This document shows, piece by piece, positions 26,601-35,781 of a stretch of DNA of 64,000 nt. Position 1 is the stretch's first letter, and the number at the start of each line of letters is the position of its first letter. The position numbers and the translations under genes were made by a program. Source of the DNA: Bacteroides oleiciplenus YIT 12058 (GTDB taxonomy: Bacteria > Bacteroidota > Bacteroidia > Bacteroidales > Bacteroidaceae); NCBI RefSeq assembly GCF_000315485.1, contig NZ_JH992941.1, forward strand, positions 62,001 to 126,000. The letters run 5' to 3'. The notes under the pieces were generated by a model. The model was not told the origin of the DNA and made no database searches. It saw only the letters and a list, made by a program, of their open reading frames with translations.

Positions 26601-26839
26601 AAGGCAATTGTCTTACCGTCCGGTGAGAAACGGGGAAACATTTCGTATCCCACATGTGAAGTCAGGCGCTGCGCCTCTCCTCCTGTGACAGGCACTTTGT
26701 AAAGATCGCCTGCATACGAGAAGACAATCTCACTACCGTTCGTGGCCGGAAAGCGCAACAAACGCGCTTCATCTGCCGCAGAAAGCCATGCAGATGCACC
26801 GATCAGAACGAATAAGGATAAAAGTAATTTCTTATTCAT
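23642..26839 (-). CDS. Tricorn-like S41 protease (exported)
   Basis: A 1065-residue exported protease with a signal peptide ending LSAAD. The first about 670 residues carry WD40-like/PD40 beta-propeller repeats (FSPDGKTIAFTG, WSPDGKQIVYR, FSPDSKWLTYT). A C-terminal PDZ-like region (VGDYIVAIDGVPTNTV) and the S41 catalytic domain follow. The nucleophile Ser is in NKYSASDGDLFPW and the oxyanion/GG region in ANGGGNV. Tricorn proteases degrade oligopeptides released by other proteases. The signal peptide puts this one in the periplasm. It is monocistronic. Gene length is normal for the exported form. Confidence 0.92.
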   Translation of the reverse strand: MNKKLLLSLFVLIGASAWLSAADEARLLRFPATNGSEIVFSYAGDLYKVPVTGGEAQRLTSHVGYEMFPRFSPDGKTIAFTGQYDGNTEVYTIPSIGGEPQRLTYTATNARDDLGDRMGPNNIVMAWSPDGKQIVYRNRISSGFSGKLYTVNQEGGLPEIIPLPEGGFCSYSPDGKQLAYNRTMREFRTWKYYKGGMADDIWIYNPAKKSVENITNNVAQDIFPMWIGDDIFFLSDRDRTMNIFVYNTKTKQTEKVTDFTEYDVKFPSASGNTLVFENGGYIYKMDASTRKPEKVNISLASDNIYARGDIKKGAKYITSISTSPDGERVAITARGEVFNLPATKGVTKNITRTPGAHERSAQWSPDGKFIAYISDTTGETELYLQDAIEGNPVQLTKGNDTYIRTFEWSPDSKTIVYTDRKNRINLLDVASRRVTMLLQDPVSEPDDVTFSPDSKWLTYTRDADNEITIVYVYNIADKKEYPVTDKWYNSSSPVFSTDGKYLIFSSARDFNPTYGWLEWNHVYNNMYGVYIALLAEDTPSPFLQKDAGVSNSTKGETPKDSLVKFSPKGIAERIIKLPVAASYYGNFYSDGKKVYYWGRGGTKVFDLGEQKEETVVDGAMMFVTPGSKKATFYKDEQVYVTDIPAGQANLSTAVNLDNMSIPVDYPKEWAQIFDEAWRAYRDGFYLENMHGVDWKAIKQKYAVLLPYAKTRLDLNYIIGEMIGELNCGHAYVNPGEAEKPKRIKTGLLGAEVSADKSGFFRLEKILTGASWSKELCSPLTEPGIEAKVGDYIVAIDGVPTNTVKNLYALLVGKAGVPTEISLNGKPQLAGATKIVISPIEDEYPLYHYNWVQNNLKKVDEASKGRIGYIYIPDMGPEGLNEFARYFYPQLDKEGLIIDDRANGGGNVSPMILERLSREPYRVTMRRGSTKTGTVPDAVQVGPKVCLINKYSASDGDLFPWGFRALGLGKLIGTRTWGGIVGISGPLPYMDGTDIRVPFFTSYDPKTGQWIIENHGVDPDILIDNDPLKEWNGEDEQLNKAIEEVMKELQNRKPLPPVPAPRDFSK

Positions 26840-26974
26840 GCTATTTGAATTTAGTCAACTTACAAAAGTAAGAAAAGAATAAGAATAATTACACGAAAAG
26901 TATGCAAAAAAACAAATCAATTCTGCCAATTCTCATCTACGCGGTTTTGAATGAAATGATATACTGGGTATCTT

Positions 26975-27126
26975 CATTCCCCTCCTCCAGTTGGAGGAGG
27001 GGTGCCCGTAGGGCGGGGTGGTAGGTGAGAAAGAATACCTTATTCTTATGATTAATAGGTATTTTATTGTTTCACCTACCACCTCCCCCCGTTGGGGTAC
27101 TCCTCCTCCCAAGAGGAGGAGAATTG
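26975..27126. repeat. MITE-like hairpin repeat (GGAGGAGG / GGTGGTAGGTG arms)
   Basis: Imperfect inverted repeat with arms of about 55 bp. CCTCCTCC-AGTT-GGAGGAGG at 26981-27000 is itself a hairpin, followed by GGGCGGGGTGGTAGGTGA. The opposite arm at 27071-27126 reads TTCACCTACCACC and ends CTCCTCCTCCC-AAGAGGAGGAG. The inner spacer also pairs (AATACCT/AGGTATT). This composition resembles a repeat seen widely in Bacteroidota intergenic regions. It fills most of the 338-bp gap 26840-27178, which has no gene. Confidence 0.75.
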
Positions 27127-27178
27127 AGATAGTACTACTGAATTATTTCCTTCCTTTCTGCACAGTTATGAATTAAAT

Positions 27179-30100
27179 TCAACCAATGCTCGCATTATTA
27201 ACAAACTCCCCCGGCTTTATGCCAAATTGTTTCTGGAAACACTTTGCAAAATACGACGGACTGTTAAAACCTACCATATAGCATATTTCATTAATACGGT
27301 ATTTATTTTCCGCAAGCAGGGCTGCCGCTTTCTTCAACCTTACTATCTGTATCAATTCATTCGGAGTGACATTAGCCAGTGTCTTTATTTTGGAAAACAA
27401 ACTGGAACGGCTGATACCAAGCTGTTCAGCCAGAAAATCAATTGTCAGTTCCGGTTCAGAGAAGTTTTGTTCGATAATCTCATTGATACGGGTCAGGAAC
27501 TTATTGTCCACCGAGTTGCTGGCTATGCTGTTCAAAGGAACCATCGGCATTTTAGAAAACTTCTGGCGTAACAGATTACGCAAGTCAAGAAGATTCTTGA
27601 TACATGCCTCCAGATATTGTACAGAGAAAGGTTTCTCGATATAAGCATCCGCACCGCAGTCCATACCTTCTATTTTAGAGTTCGTATCAGTTTTTGCCGT
27701 CAGCAATATGAACGGGATATGACTGATAGCCTGGTCCGCCCGCAAAACCTTGCAAAACTCCACCCCGTCCATGCGTGGCATCATCCAGTCGCTCACAATC
27801 AGAGTGACCTCATGTTCCTTCAGTTTTTCCAATGCTTCCATTCCGTCTTCTGCCGTCAGAATGGAATATTGAGCGGAGAAACTGCTTGAAAGGAAGTTCA
27901 GCATCTCTTCGTTATCATCCACAATCAGCATCAGCGGTTTGTCCTTAGAAGACACCACCGGCAGGCTTTCCGACAAGATATCTTCGGGTATTGCCGGATT
28001 GAGGACGCTTACCTCCCCTTCCTGAACCGCCGCCCCGACTTGTTCAATGGGCAACGTCACTATGAAAGAGGAACCTTTATTGATTTCGGACTCAACCTCT
28101 ATGCAACCGTTATGCGACTCCACAATACTCTTCACAATACTGAGTCCGATACCCGTACCGGGTTTATTATCCATCGCCTGATAGAAAGGCTTGAAGATTT
28201 TCTTCCGATCTTCTTTGCTGATACCGATTCCGTTATCAGTTACTTTCACCACAAACGTATGTTGTTCCGGCTGAACAACACATGAGAGGACAACTTTATC
28301 CTTAGTATATTTGCTTGCATTCGTCAGCAGATTGCTTATCAGCTTGGTGATCGCCTCACTATCCACCATAGCCGTAAAATCGGCATCGGGATATTCCACT
28401 TCCAGATGCGCACCATGCTGGGTGATAAACGGTTTGAACCGCTCGCAAACCGCCTGTAGCAACTGGCGAATATTCTGCGAAGCATATCTCATGGTTATAC
28501 CTTCCTGCTCCACTTTACGAAAGTCCAGCAATTGATTGACTAGGAACAGCAGTCGCTGACTATTGCGGTCGATAATATTCAGATCGTCCCGCAGTACTGC
28601 CGGCATCGGTATGGATGATTTCATAATTTTCTCCAAAGGACCAATGATAAGCGAAACCGGGGTGCGGATTTCGTGAGCTATCATCGTGAAGAACTTAATC
28701 TTAGCTTCATGCACTTCCTTCTCTTTGCTCACATTCAACTGATTGATTTCCGCAGTATGCTTCTTCTCCGTCCGCTTCAACAGGAAACGGATAAAGAAGG
28801 TCAGCGCTATGCATACCAATATGAAATAAAGAATCTTGGAAGCCGTACTCCAATAGAAAGGAGGATGAATGGTTATCTTCAAATTTGCTTCCTGATCGCT
28901 CCAAATCCCGTCATTATTCGTGGCTTTCACCTTAAAAACATATGTTCCGGCAGGCAGATTGGTATAAGTAGCTTTATTCTGGGAACCTACATAATTCCAG
29001 TCTTTATCGAAACCTTCCAGCTTATAGGCGTACTGGTTCTTTTCGGGTGTGCAATAGCTCAATGAAGCATAGAGCAGACTGAAAACATGGTCTTTATAAG
29101 ACAAATCCAGTTCCGCCATCCGGTTCAGGGCTTTTGGCAACTTCTTATCTCCTATCCGGATTTCCTTGTTGAAGATTTCCAGTCCTGTGATAATGACTGG
29201 TGGAAGCACCTTATTCGTTTTTATCTGATAAGGATAAAAGGCATTGAAGCCATTGACCGAGCCGACATATATCTTACCGTCGGAAGCCTTCAAAGCAGCA
29301 TTAGGCAGGAATTGTTCACTCTGCAATCCATCGCTGCGCGTAAAAACCTGGCAACTCTCGCCGGGGGCGTAACGAACCAGTCCTTTCGTCGTGGTCAGCC
29401 ACAGCACATGCTGATCTTCAACTATGCCGCAAATGTTACGGCTGGGAATATCCAGAGGTATCTCTTCAAACAGGTCTTCTTCAGCGTTATACTTACAAAG
29501 CCCGTTCATCGTTCCCACCCACATATTTCCGTTGCCATCTATCAACACACAATTCACCTGATCGTTAACCAATGCACCGGGAACATCACTGTGCACGTAG
29601 TTCTTCCAGCTCTTTTTATCCGGATTATACTTAAACAAGCCTTTCCCCTGCGTAGAAAACCAGATGTTGCCATCGGCATCCTGATCTATATCGATGGTCA
29701 GCGATTCAAAGCCTTTGACTCGAATAAAGTTGTCTTCCTTGCGGTTATACAGGTTTACTCCTGCCATAGAAGTCACCCATATTTGCTTCTCCCGGTCACG
29801 GAAGATAGCATAAGAACTGGTGCCATCAAGGGTGTTCAAGTTATCCGTATAAGATGTATAGGCTTTAAACAATCCTGTTTTTAAATTCAGCACATTGACT
29901 CCTCCTGTATAAGTGCCAATCCATAAATAGTCGTCATCCAGACAAAGTGCATGCACATTATGATAAGAAAGACTGTTTCTATGTTCATCGGGCATATAAT
30001 GAGTGAATTGTTTATCTTGGGGAGAGAAACGGCTCAAACCACCATCGTCAGAAGCTATCCAAATCTGCCCGTAAGAATCTTCACAAAAGCGTCCGATAAC

Positions 30101-31159
30101 AGTTCCATTTACAGAGTTATAAAAGCGCGAATGAGAAAAACATTCAAACTGCCCAGTATTAGGCGAAAGATAATTTACCCCACCGTAATAAGTTCCTACC
30201 CATATTCCTCCTTCACGGTCTTTTACGATAGGATAAACAAAACGATTGGATAATGAATAAGGGTTCGTTTCATCTTCCGTGAACAGTTGGTGTTCACACG
30301 TAAGGGTATTAAACAACAAAAGCCCGTCATCCGAACCTATCAATAATTGGTGGGGAGCATATTCCATCAAAGAGTGGATATGTGTAGCCCCCTTACCATC
30401 CGACGGGTGCAAATAAGTGGTTGCCTTGCCTGTGTATCTGTCTATTTTCTGCAAACCGCATTCCCAGGTTCCCAACCACAGTGCATGTTCAGAGTCCTCC
30501 AACATGACCAGAGAGTTTGAGTCATATTTGCCTGTTTCGTAAGTGATAGGGAAAGGATCGAACTTATTCTCCGCCTTATTCAATTTGGAAACAGTGGGAC
30601 TTCCCCAATTAGTGACTGCCCATATCTGATTTTCACTATCAATCAGCACACTGGCCATTAATCCATTGGCATCTTTAAATTCATAATGTTCCAGATAGTG
30701 TTTGGATATATTATACTTGAAAATACCTTGTCCTACCGTCGAAAGCCACAAGTTACCGTCTCTGTCTTCTACGATATGATTCACATTGCTCTTAATGCTA
30801 TCACCTTGGGCTGTCAAGACTTTGAACCGCTCAAAGCTTTCTGTTTCATAATCAAAAATATAAATGCCGTCTTCTGTCCCTACCCAGATTTCATCTGTTG
30901 TGTCGTAAAGAGAGGATATATAATTATTAGAACCTTGCGGATTCAGATTATAAACCTTTATAGTAGTACCATCATAACGGTTCAATCCGTCATCCGTACC
31001 AAGCCACATAAAACCATGTTTATCCTGCATAATAGCACGCACTGAGTTGGATGATAATCCATCTTCCACAGAAAAATGGCGGAACCAGAAGTCAGTAGAA
31101 GCCGCCGGAAGAATCAACGGAATAATACCGGCTATTATAGCAAGGACAATCTTTTTCAT
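27179..31159 (-). CDS. Hybrid two-component system regulator (HTCS)
   Basis: A 1326-residue single-chain two-component system. It has a signal peptide, about fourteen reg_prop propeller repeats (HGFMWLGTDDGLNRYDG, DGNLWLSTVGQGIF), a Y_Y_Y domain, a membrane helix (ILYFILVCIALTFFIRFLL), a HisKA domain with FFTMIAHEIRTPVSL, an HATPase with DNGIGIS and GTGIGLSIVKS, a receiver with IVSDWMMPRMDG and a C-terminal AraC domain (GISRSSLFSKIKTL...SPSYFAKCFQKQFG). All catalytic motifs look intact. The periplasmic part binds a sugar oligomer directly and the AraC end activates the PUL. It overlaps the EamA gene by 4 bp and ends the left arm, so it probably controls it. Confidence 0.96.
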   Translation of the reverse strand: MKKIVLAIIAGIIPLILPAASTDFWFRHFSVEDGLSSNSVRAIMQDKHGFMWLGTDDGLNRYDGTTIKVYNLNPQGSNNYISSLYDTTDEIWVGTEDGIYIFDYETESFERFKVLTAQGDSIKSNVNHIVEDRDGNLWLSTVGQGIFKYNISKHYLEHYEFKDANGLMASVLIDSENQIWAVTNWGSPTVSKLNKAENKFDPFPITYETGKYDSNSLVMLEDSEHALWLGTWECGLQKIDRYTGKATTYLHPSDGKGATHIHSLMEYAPHQLLIGSDDGLLLFNTLTCEHQLFTEDETNPYSLSNRFVYPIVKDREGGIWVGTYYGGVNYLSPNTGQFECFSHSRFYNSVNGTVIGRFCEDSYGQIWIASDDGGLSRFSPQDKQFTHYMPDEHRNSLSYHNVHALCLDDDYLWIGTYTGGVNVLNLKTGLFKAYTSYTDNLNTLDGTSSYAIFRDREKQIWVTSMAGVNLYNRKEDNFIRVKGFESLTIDIDQDADGNIWFSTQGKGLFKYNPDKKSWKNYVHSDVPGALVNDQVNCVLIDGNGNMWVGTMNGLCKYNAEEDLFEEIPLDIPSRNICGIVEDQHVLWLTTTKGLVRYAPGESCQVFTRSDGLQSEQFLPNAALKASDGKIYVGSVNGFNAFYPYQIKTNKVLPPVIITGLEIFNKEIRIGDKKLPKALNRMAELDLSYKDHVFSLLYASLSYCTPEKNQYAYKLEGFDKDWNYVGSQNKATYTNLPAGTYVFKVKATNNDGIWSDQEANLKITIHPPFYWSTASKILYFILVCIALTFFIRFLLKRTEKKHTAEINQLNVSKEKEVHEAKIKFFTMIAHEIRTPVSLIIGPLEKIMKSSIPMPAVLRDDLNIIDRNSQRLLFLVNQLLDFRKVEQEGITMRYASQNIRQLLQAVCERFKPFITQHGAHLEVEYPDADFTAMVDSEAITKLISNLLTNASKYTKDKVVLSCVVQPEQHTFVVKVTDNGIGISKEDRKKIFKPFYQAMDNKPGTGIGLSIVKSIVESHNGCIEVESEINKGSSFIVTLPIEQVGAAVQEGEVSVLNPAIPEDILSESLPVVSSKDKPLMLIVDDNEEMLNFLSSSFSAQYSILTAEDGMEALEKLKEHEVTLIVSDWMMPRMDGVEFCKVLRADQAISHIPFILLTAKTDTNSKIEGMDCGADAYIEKPFSVQYLEACIKNLLDLRNLLRQKFSKMPMVPLNSIASNSVDNKFLTRINEIIEQNFSEPELTIDFLAEQLGISRSSLFSKIKTLANVTPNELIQIVRLKKAAALLAENKYRINEICYMVGFNSPSYFAKCFQKQFGIKPGEFVNNASIG

Positions 31160-32040
31160 TTCTTCACCAGATATTGATTGAACATAATTCCCATTACAAT
31201 CAATGCAAGGCCGATGTAAGTTGTAAATACAATCTGCTCACCCAATATCATTGCAATAAAGAATAAAGACAAGAAGGGAGATAAGTAACAAAGCTGGTTG
31301 ACTAGTGCCGGATTGGATGTTTTCCGCATGGCAAGACTAAAAAAGATAAAAGGAATACCCATTTCGAACCCGCCGACATACATACCCGACAAAATACCGG
31401 GCAACGTATCAAGATGTACGCCTACCCCCACAGCTCCTATCAGCAAATAGGCCGTGCCAAACAGGAAACTCATAAACAGCGCAATACTGCCGTCTGTTTT
31501 ATCTTTGAACTTATTGTTTATCATCCAATACATAGCCCACAACAACGCACTCAATGCCGCTAACAACAAACCATGCACAGGTATGTCCATACCTCCCGAC
31601 TGCCCCGTACCTACAGATATAAGCACCACTCCACCCAGAGAAATGAACATGCCGATATATTTCTTCGGTGGTATGGGCTGATGGGCGAACAAAGCCAACA
31701 GAATGAGCAGCACAATAGGCCATGCATAGTTAATGGGTTGAGCCACTTGTGCAGGTAGCAGATCATAAGCTTTGAACAACACCAGATAATAAGCGACAGG
31801 ATTCAGTAATCCTAACAATGCAAAATATCCCCATTGGCGACCGGAAAGTTCCGACACTAATTTCCACTTTTTCTGGAAAGTCAGCAAAAGGGCAAATATG
31901 ATTAATGAAGTACAACTGGCTATCAGCAGCATCTCAAAATGAGTAAGATGCGTCAAAGCTATCTTAAAAGCAGTGGCTACAGTAGACCAACTAAGCACTG
32001 CAATGCAGGCATAAACAACGGCACTTGTACTGTTTTTCAT
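31156..32040 (-). CDS. EamA/DMT-family transporter
   Basis: A 294-residue inner-membrane protein with ten hydrophobic helices in two EamA halves (first about 1-140, ending near the motif PINYAWPIVLLILLA; second from GMFISLGGVVLISVG). Drug/metabolite-type transporters export or import small metabolites or sugars. The ATG at 32040 (MKNSTSAVVYAC) is chosen because an earlier in-frame start would overlap the upstream gene by about 50 bp and add a hydrophilic tail. It shares an ATGA with the HTCS gene, so both are co-translated. Substrate unknown. Confidence 0.85.
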   Translation of the reverse strand: MKNSTSAVVYACIAVLSWSTVATAFKIALTHLTHFEMLLIASCTSLIIFALLLTFQKKWKLVSELSGRQWGYFALLGLLNPVAYYLVLFKAYDLLPAQVAQPINYAWPIVLLILLALFAHQPIPPKKYIGMFISLGGVVLISVGTGQSGGMDIPVHGLLLAALSALLWAMYWMINNKFKDKTDGSIALFMSFLFGTAYLLIGAVGVGVHLDTLPGILSGMYVGGFEMGIPFIFFSLAMRKTSNPALVNQLCYLSPFLSLFFIAMILGEQIVFTTYIGLALIVMGIMFNQYLVKK

Positions 32041-32086
32041 CGGTTTATATACGTTTCTTTTGCAGACATAGTATTTATCTGTATGT

Positions 32087-33409
32087 TTATAAAGGATTGC
32101 TTCCCGTAACCCTGATGCGGTATGGCCATTGAGCATCTTTCTCTCCCGGAGTAGGATTCATCCAATGCTCCGTCGGCGCTCCCATCACAACCAGCCACAA
32201 ATAAGTCAGAGTTTGATCTTTTGGAGCTGTAAAAATAATACTTTTCCCGCTATTATCGCCCATTTCCCCATAAATAGATTCACCTTCTGCCGTTACGGCA
32301 ACAAAACCATAACGCCAACCTGCCTTATCTGTATGAATTGCAGTATATCCTTCCTTTCCCGCTTCTCCGCAGAAATCCACTTTCACCTTCTCTCCCGGTC
32401 GAGGAACAGCCAAAGGAATCGCATTGAAACCATAATTCTCAGGACAATTCTCCGGTGCTATCCTATACCAACCATCCGGCTGAGCTATTAGCTGATAAGT
32501 ATATTTATTGGCATACGGGCGTGTTTCTTTCCAGACGCGCGGAAAATCCCAGTTAATAAAGTGCCGGTAAGTATCAAACATCTCGTCACAGAATTGTCTC
32601 TGATTCAAAGCAGCCAAACGTTTGTAGGTGATAACTGGGTCTTCTCCCCGCTTTCCCTGACGGTAAAGTTCGGCTATGATGGGAAGTCCCCGTTTCATGC
32701 CCCAGTATTCCAATACGTAAGGTGAATGATAAATGTTCTCCATGTGGAGATAAGCCTTGTGAGTCAACTTCATGAAAGCATCCCAATGATATTTTTCATC
32801 AGTAATCCATTCGGGATTAACCTGCCACAGCATCCATTGCGAAGTCATCTCAAAGAAACCGCATCCTCCCCAGGCTTCGCCTTGCCCGTCACAACTGATC
32901 TGTGCCTGAAAACTATGTCCCAATTCATGGGCGATGCAGTTCAGTTTCTTATCTTGCACACGGTTGGGAGCAATCCATAATGCACCGATTTCTCCGTCAT
33001 AATCTCCACCATAGGCTGTGCCTTCCAAAGAGTAGTTCAGCATGACCATCATACGATACTTGTCGCACTTGGAACCGGGACGTGAGAACTCCAGTGTATC
33101 ACGGAAGAAACGGTAAAAGCTCTCCAACTTATCCATCAGATTCGGTAAATCGACCTGCATATTGTGCCCTTCCAGCTGAGGCGGATTGGATAAATCATTC
33201 CCAAACCCTTTCTCCCAGAAGATGACAAAGTTCTCTGTACAAGCCATACGATGATAACTCCATCTGCTTTCAGGATCATTGAGGTTCATACTCTGCAAAT
33301 CTTTCGGAATATAGATTGCTTTACCTTCAGGAAGAACGGGCTGTTGAGCCGAAAGAGAGTTTCCGGCTACCAGTCCGATTAAAAGAAATATGAAAATATG
33401 TAGCTTCAT
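32087..33409 (-). CDS. Exported HExxH protein (DUF6055-like), copy 2
   Basis: A 440-residue exported protein (signal peptide ending SLSAQQ). It carries a zinc-peptidase-type motif IAHELGHSFQAQ (His161-Glu162-His165), followed by WGGCGFFEMTSQWMLWQ, where a third ligand may lie. The sequence resembles DUF6055, a family of unknown function common in PULs (family name from memory). The C-terminal 110 residues are beta-rich. It is paralogous to the lipoprotein at 35782-37266. Its position amid GH127-type genes suggests it acts on a protein part of the same glycoconjugate. Metallopeptidase activity is inferred, not shown. Confidence 0.75.
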   Translation of the reverse strand: MKLHIFIFLLIGLVAGNSLSAQQPVLPEGKAIYIPKDLQSMNLNDPESRWSYHRMACTENFVIFWEKGFGNDLSNPPQLEGHNMQVDLPNLMDKLESFYRFFRDTLEFSRPGSKCDKYRMMVMLNYSLEGTAYGGDYDGEIGALWIAPNRVQDKKLNCIAHELGHSFQAQISCDGQGEAWGGCGFFEMTSQWMLWQVNPEWITDEKYHWDAFMKLTHKAYLHMENIYHSPYVLEYWGMKRGLPIIAELYRQGKRGEDPVITYKRLAALNQRQFCDEMFDTYRHFINWDFPRVWKETRPYANKYTYQLIAQPDGWYRIAPENCPENYGFNAIPLAVPRPGEKVKVDFCGEAGKEGYTAIHTDKAGWRYGFVAVTAEGESIYGEMGDNSGKSIIFTAPKDQTLTYLWLVVMGAPTEHWMNPTPGEKDAQWPYRIRVTGSNPL

Positions 33410-33426
33410 TAGTATTGAGTCTATTT

Positions 33427-35760
33427 TTACTTCTTCATTAATCTACAATTATAAATATTGCTCACACGAGTTTTATCATTAGCACGGAACATAACTCTTA
33501 CTTTGTCTTTACCTTTCGTTACTTTCAGCGGGATGTTGACTACATGTTCTACAAACCCTTGTGTGGCATCTGTGAGACTAACCGGCTGTACCCAATCGTC
33601 AATTAGAACATCGAACGTATATTTCCGGCTATCCCCTCCGTAATAAGTCAATAAAAGTTCCATGGGTTGATCGTAACCACATTTCATATCAAAAGCAAAC
33701 CAGCCATTCTCGTAAGCAAAACGATATTTGCGCAGATAGCCTTCGCCGTTACGAGTATTTTCGCCTTTAAGGTTATGATCCCGCTCGGGTTGCATTTCAC
33801 CAAGAACAATATAATCCGTTGTCATTTTATCCAGTTCAGCAATGCGCTCTAATTCTGCTTTACGTTTTTCCTCAACGACCTGCCATTCAGCAGGTGAATA
33901 TACATCCCAATAAACGGTCTGGTTATCATCTGCTACTTTGTAGAAAGGCAACATTTTCACGTTATCCGGGCCTCCGGGTAATGTAGTTACAAAATTGATT
34001 GGAGTATCACTAATCTTTTTTATGTAGTTTGTCAGACTCTTCTCTTCGGATACAAATACAGGGATATCTCCCATCTTTCGTTTTTCCGTACCAAAGGTTC
34101 CCGCCAAAATAGTAGGCCCGTAGAAGACAGCACGGCGGTCAGCATTATCAGGCATAGACACCGTGTAAAGTGGCATAGGTAATATCAGTTCTATCACATC
34201 ATTCTTTTTCCATCTGTGATGTAGACTGATAAATGAACCGGGAGTATTTCCTACTTTTTGCTTACTGCCGTTTATACGAACAACAACATCTCCCGTAGCC
34301 CAAGCTGGACGACGCAAGTTGATGGTAAGTGATTGTTTCGAAGTTTCTTCCAGTTTTATCACTATTTTACCATGTTCGGGATAATCGGTAGTCATACGAA
34401 GCTTTAGACTTTTCTCTTTCCAAGTTAACACAGAAGGTATGTAAAGATTTATATTTATCATTTCTTTTCCAGGCACATAGCTATAGATGGTTCCACCATA
34501 CTTGGAGTGGTTCTCGAAGCCACTACCCATGCAACAACTGAAATTATTGTGCCGGCTACCGAAACCTTTATGTGTGCCCATCCCTAATGAAAGGAAATAG
34601 CAGACATTTCCGGTTTCGGGATGCTGTGAAGCTAGAATATGATTGTATAATGCCCGTTCGTAATAGTCGAGGTATTGCACGTCGTTCGTCCACTCATAAA
34701 GGTGTCCGGTCAGTTTCAACATATTGTAGGTGTTACAAGTTTCACAGGTATTACTCCCCAAACGGTCACTTAGTTTGTCGGGTACAGAAAGATATTCGCC
34801 CATACTATTTCCACCATTAGCATAAGAATGATGAAGAACAATAGTTTCCCAAGAGAAACGAGCAATTTTCTCATCGCGTTGATTTCCTGTTAATTCATAT
34901 TGACGAGCACTACCGATCAGTTTAGGTATCTGGGTATTGGAGTGCAAACCTTGCAAAGCATCTATCCCCTCCGCTAATTTATCCTGCAAACGCTTATGAT
35001 AGAAAGCGTAGGAGGCATCAAGGTATTTTTCATCTCCGGTCAACGCATACACTTGCGCGAAGGCTTCATTCATACCACCATATTCACAATTCAGCATGGT
35101 CTGCATCTGTTCTTCATTCAGAGGAGCAATAACATCTGCCAGATAATCGGACAAGTTGATCAATACTTTCTTTGCTGTTTCGTTTCCTGCCAGCAAATAA
35201 GCATCGTTCAGGCCCATCATTGTCTTGTGCTCATTGTACCAAGGTACCCAAATGCCGTTCAAGTCAAAGCCCATAGAACGAATAATGCCTTTCTTTACTT
35301 CCTTGAACACTTTATCACCTCCGGGCATTCCGCCAATGAAACCGTTAACAAAGTTCATTTGGCAAGAATCCAGTTCATTGACCACATAGTCTATCTTAGT
35401 TTTAAAAGTCTCGTCACCCGTAGCGGCATAATGCTGTGACATGGCAGTAAGCAAATGTCCCAACGTATGTCCGGCAATGCCCATTGACTCCCAGCTATCG
35501 TAAGGTTCCGCCTTCGGCCTCAAATTCGCATTCTTGCGGAAGTTAGAAAGTAGTCGATCTAAGTCTAGCTCTTTCATCCATTGTTCATTCTGATTCATGG
35601 CATGCAAAAAGGGACTTTCAAGAAGACGGACATCCTGAATACCAAAATACTTTGTTTTAGGAGCAATAACATCCTTTACTACGGGTTCATATTCCTGTGC
35701 CAATACCACCTGACTTACAAGAAGAAAGATGGTAAATATTATTATATACTTTGCTCTCAT
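33427..35760 (-). CDS. GH127/GH146-like (DUF1680) beta-L-arabinofuranosidase
   Basis: A 777-residue exported protein (signal peptide ending VVLAQ). The catalytic core is the DUF1680 fold of the GH127/GH146 clan. The zinc-thiolate site is visible: the CETC motif with Glu340 and Cys342, and the pair Cys409-Cys410 in NFSCCMGSG. In characterised relatives one cysteine of the pair is the nucleophile, and the enzyme removes beta-L-arabinofuranose with retention. IAGHTLGHLLTAMSQHYAATG is closer to GH146 than to classical GH127. About 170 C-terminal residues form an extra beta domain. It lies between the two HExxH genes. Enzyme identity is strong; family number less so. Confidence 0.87.
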   Translation of the reverse strand: MRAKYIIIFTIFLLVSQVVLAQEYEPVVKDVIAPKTKYFGIQDVRLLESPFLHAMNQNEQWMKELDLDRLLSNFRKNANLRPKAEPYDSWESMGIAGHTLGHLLTAMSQHYAATGDETFKTKIDYVVNELDSCQMNFVNGFIGGMPGGDKVFKEVKKGIIRSMGFDLNGIWVPWYNEHKTMMGLNDAYLLAGNETAKKVLINLSDYLADVIAPLNEEQMQTMLNCEYGGMNEAFAQVYALTGDEKYLDASYAFYHKRLQDKLAEGIDALQGLHSNTQIPKLIGSARQYELTGNQRDEKIARFSWETIVLHHSYANGGNSMGEYLSVPDKLSDRLGSNTCETCNTYNMLKLTGHLYEWTNDVQYLDYYERALYNHILASQHPETGNVCYFLSLGMGTHKGFGSRHNNFSCCMGSGFENHSKYGGTIYSYVPGKEMININLYIPSVLTWKEKSLKLRMTTDYPEHGKIVIKLEETSKQSLTINLRRPAWATGDVVVRINGSKQKVGNTPGSFISLHHRWKKNDVIELILPMPLYTVSMPDNADRRAVFYGPTILAGTFGTEKRKMGDIPVFVSEEKSLTNYIKKISDTPINFVTTLPGGPDNVKMLPFYKVADDNQTVYWDVYSPAEWQVVEEKRKAELERIAELDKMTTDYIVLGEMQPERDHNLKGENTRNGEGYLRKYRFAYENGWFAFDMKCGYDQPMELLLTYYGGDSRKYTFDVLIDDWVQPVSLTDATQGFVEHVVNIPLKVTKGKDKVRVMFRANDKTRVSNIYNCRLMKK

Positions 35761-35781
35761 TTCACTCTTATATTTAAATTA

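Noticed and set aside
24000..26630. Long plus-strand frames inside the Tricorn-like gene
   Set aside because: They are antisense shadows of a well-supported coding frame with clear domains.
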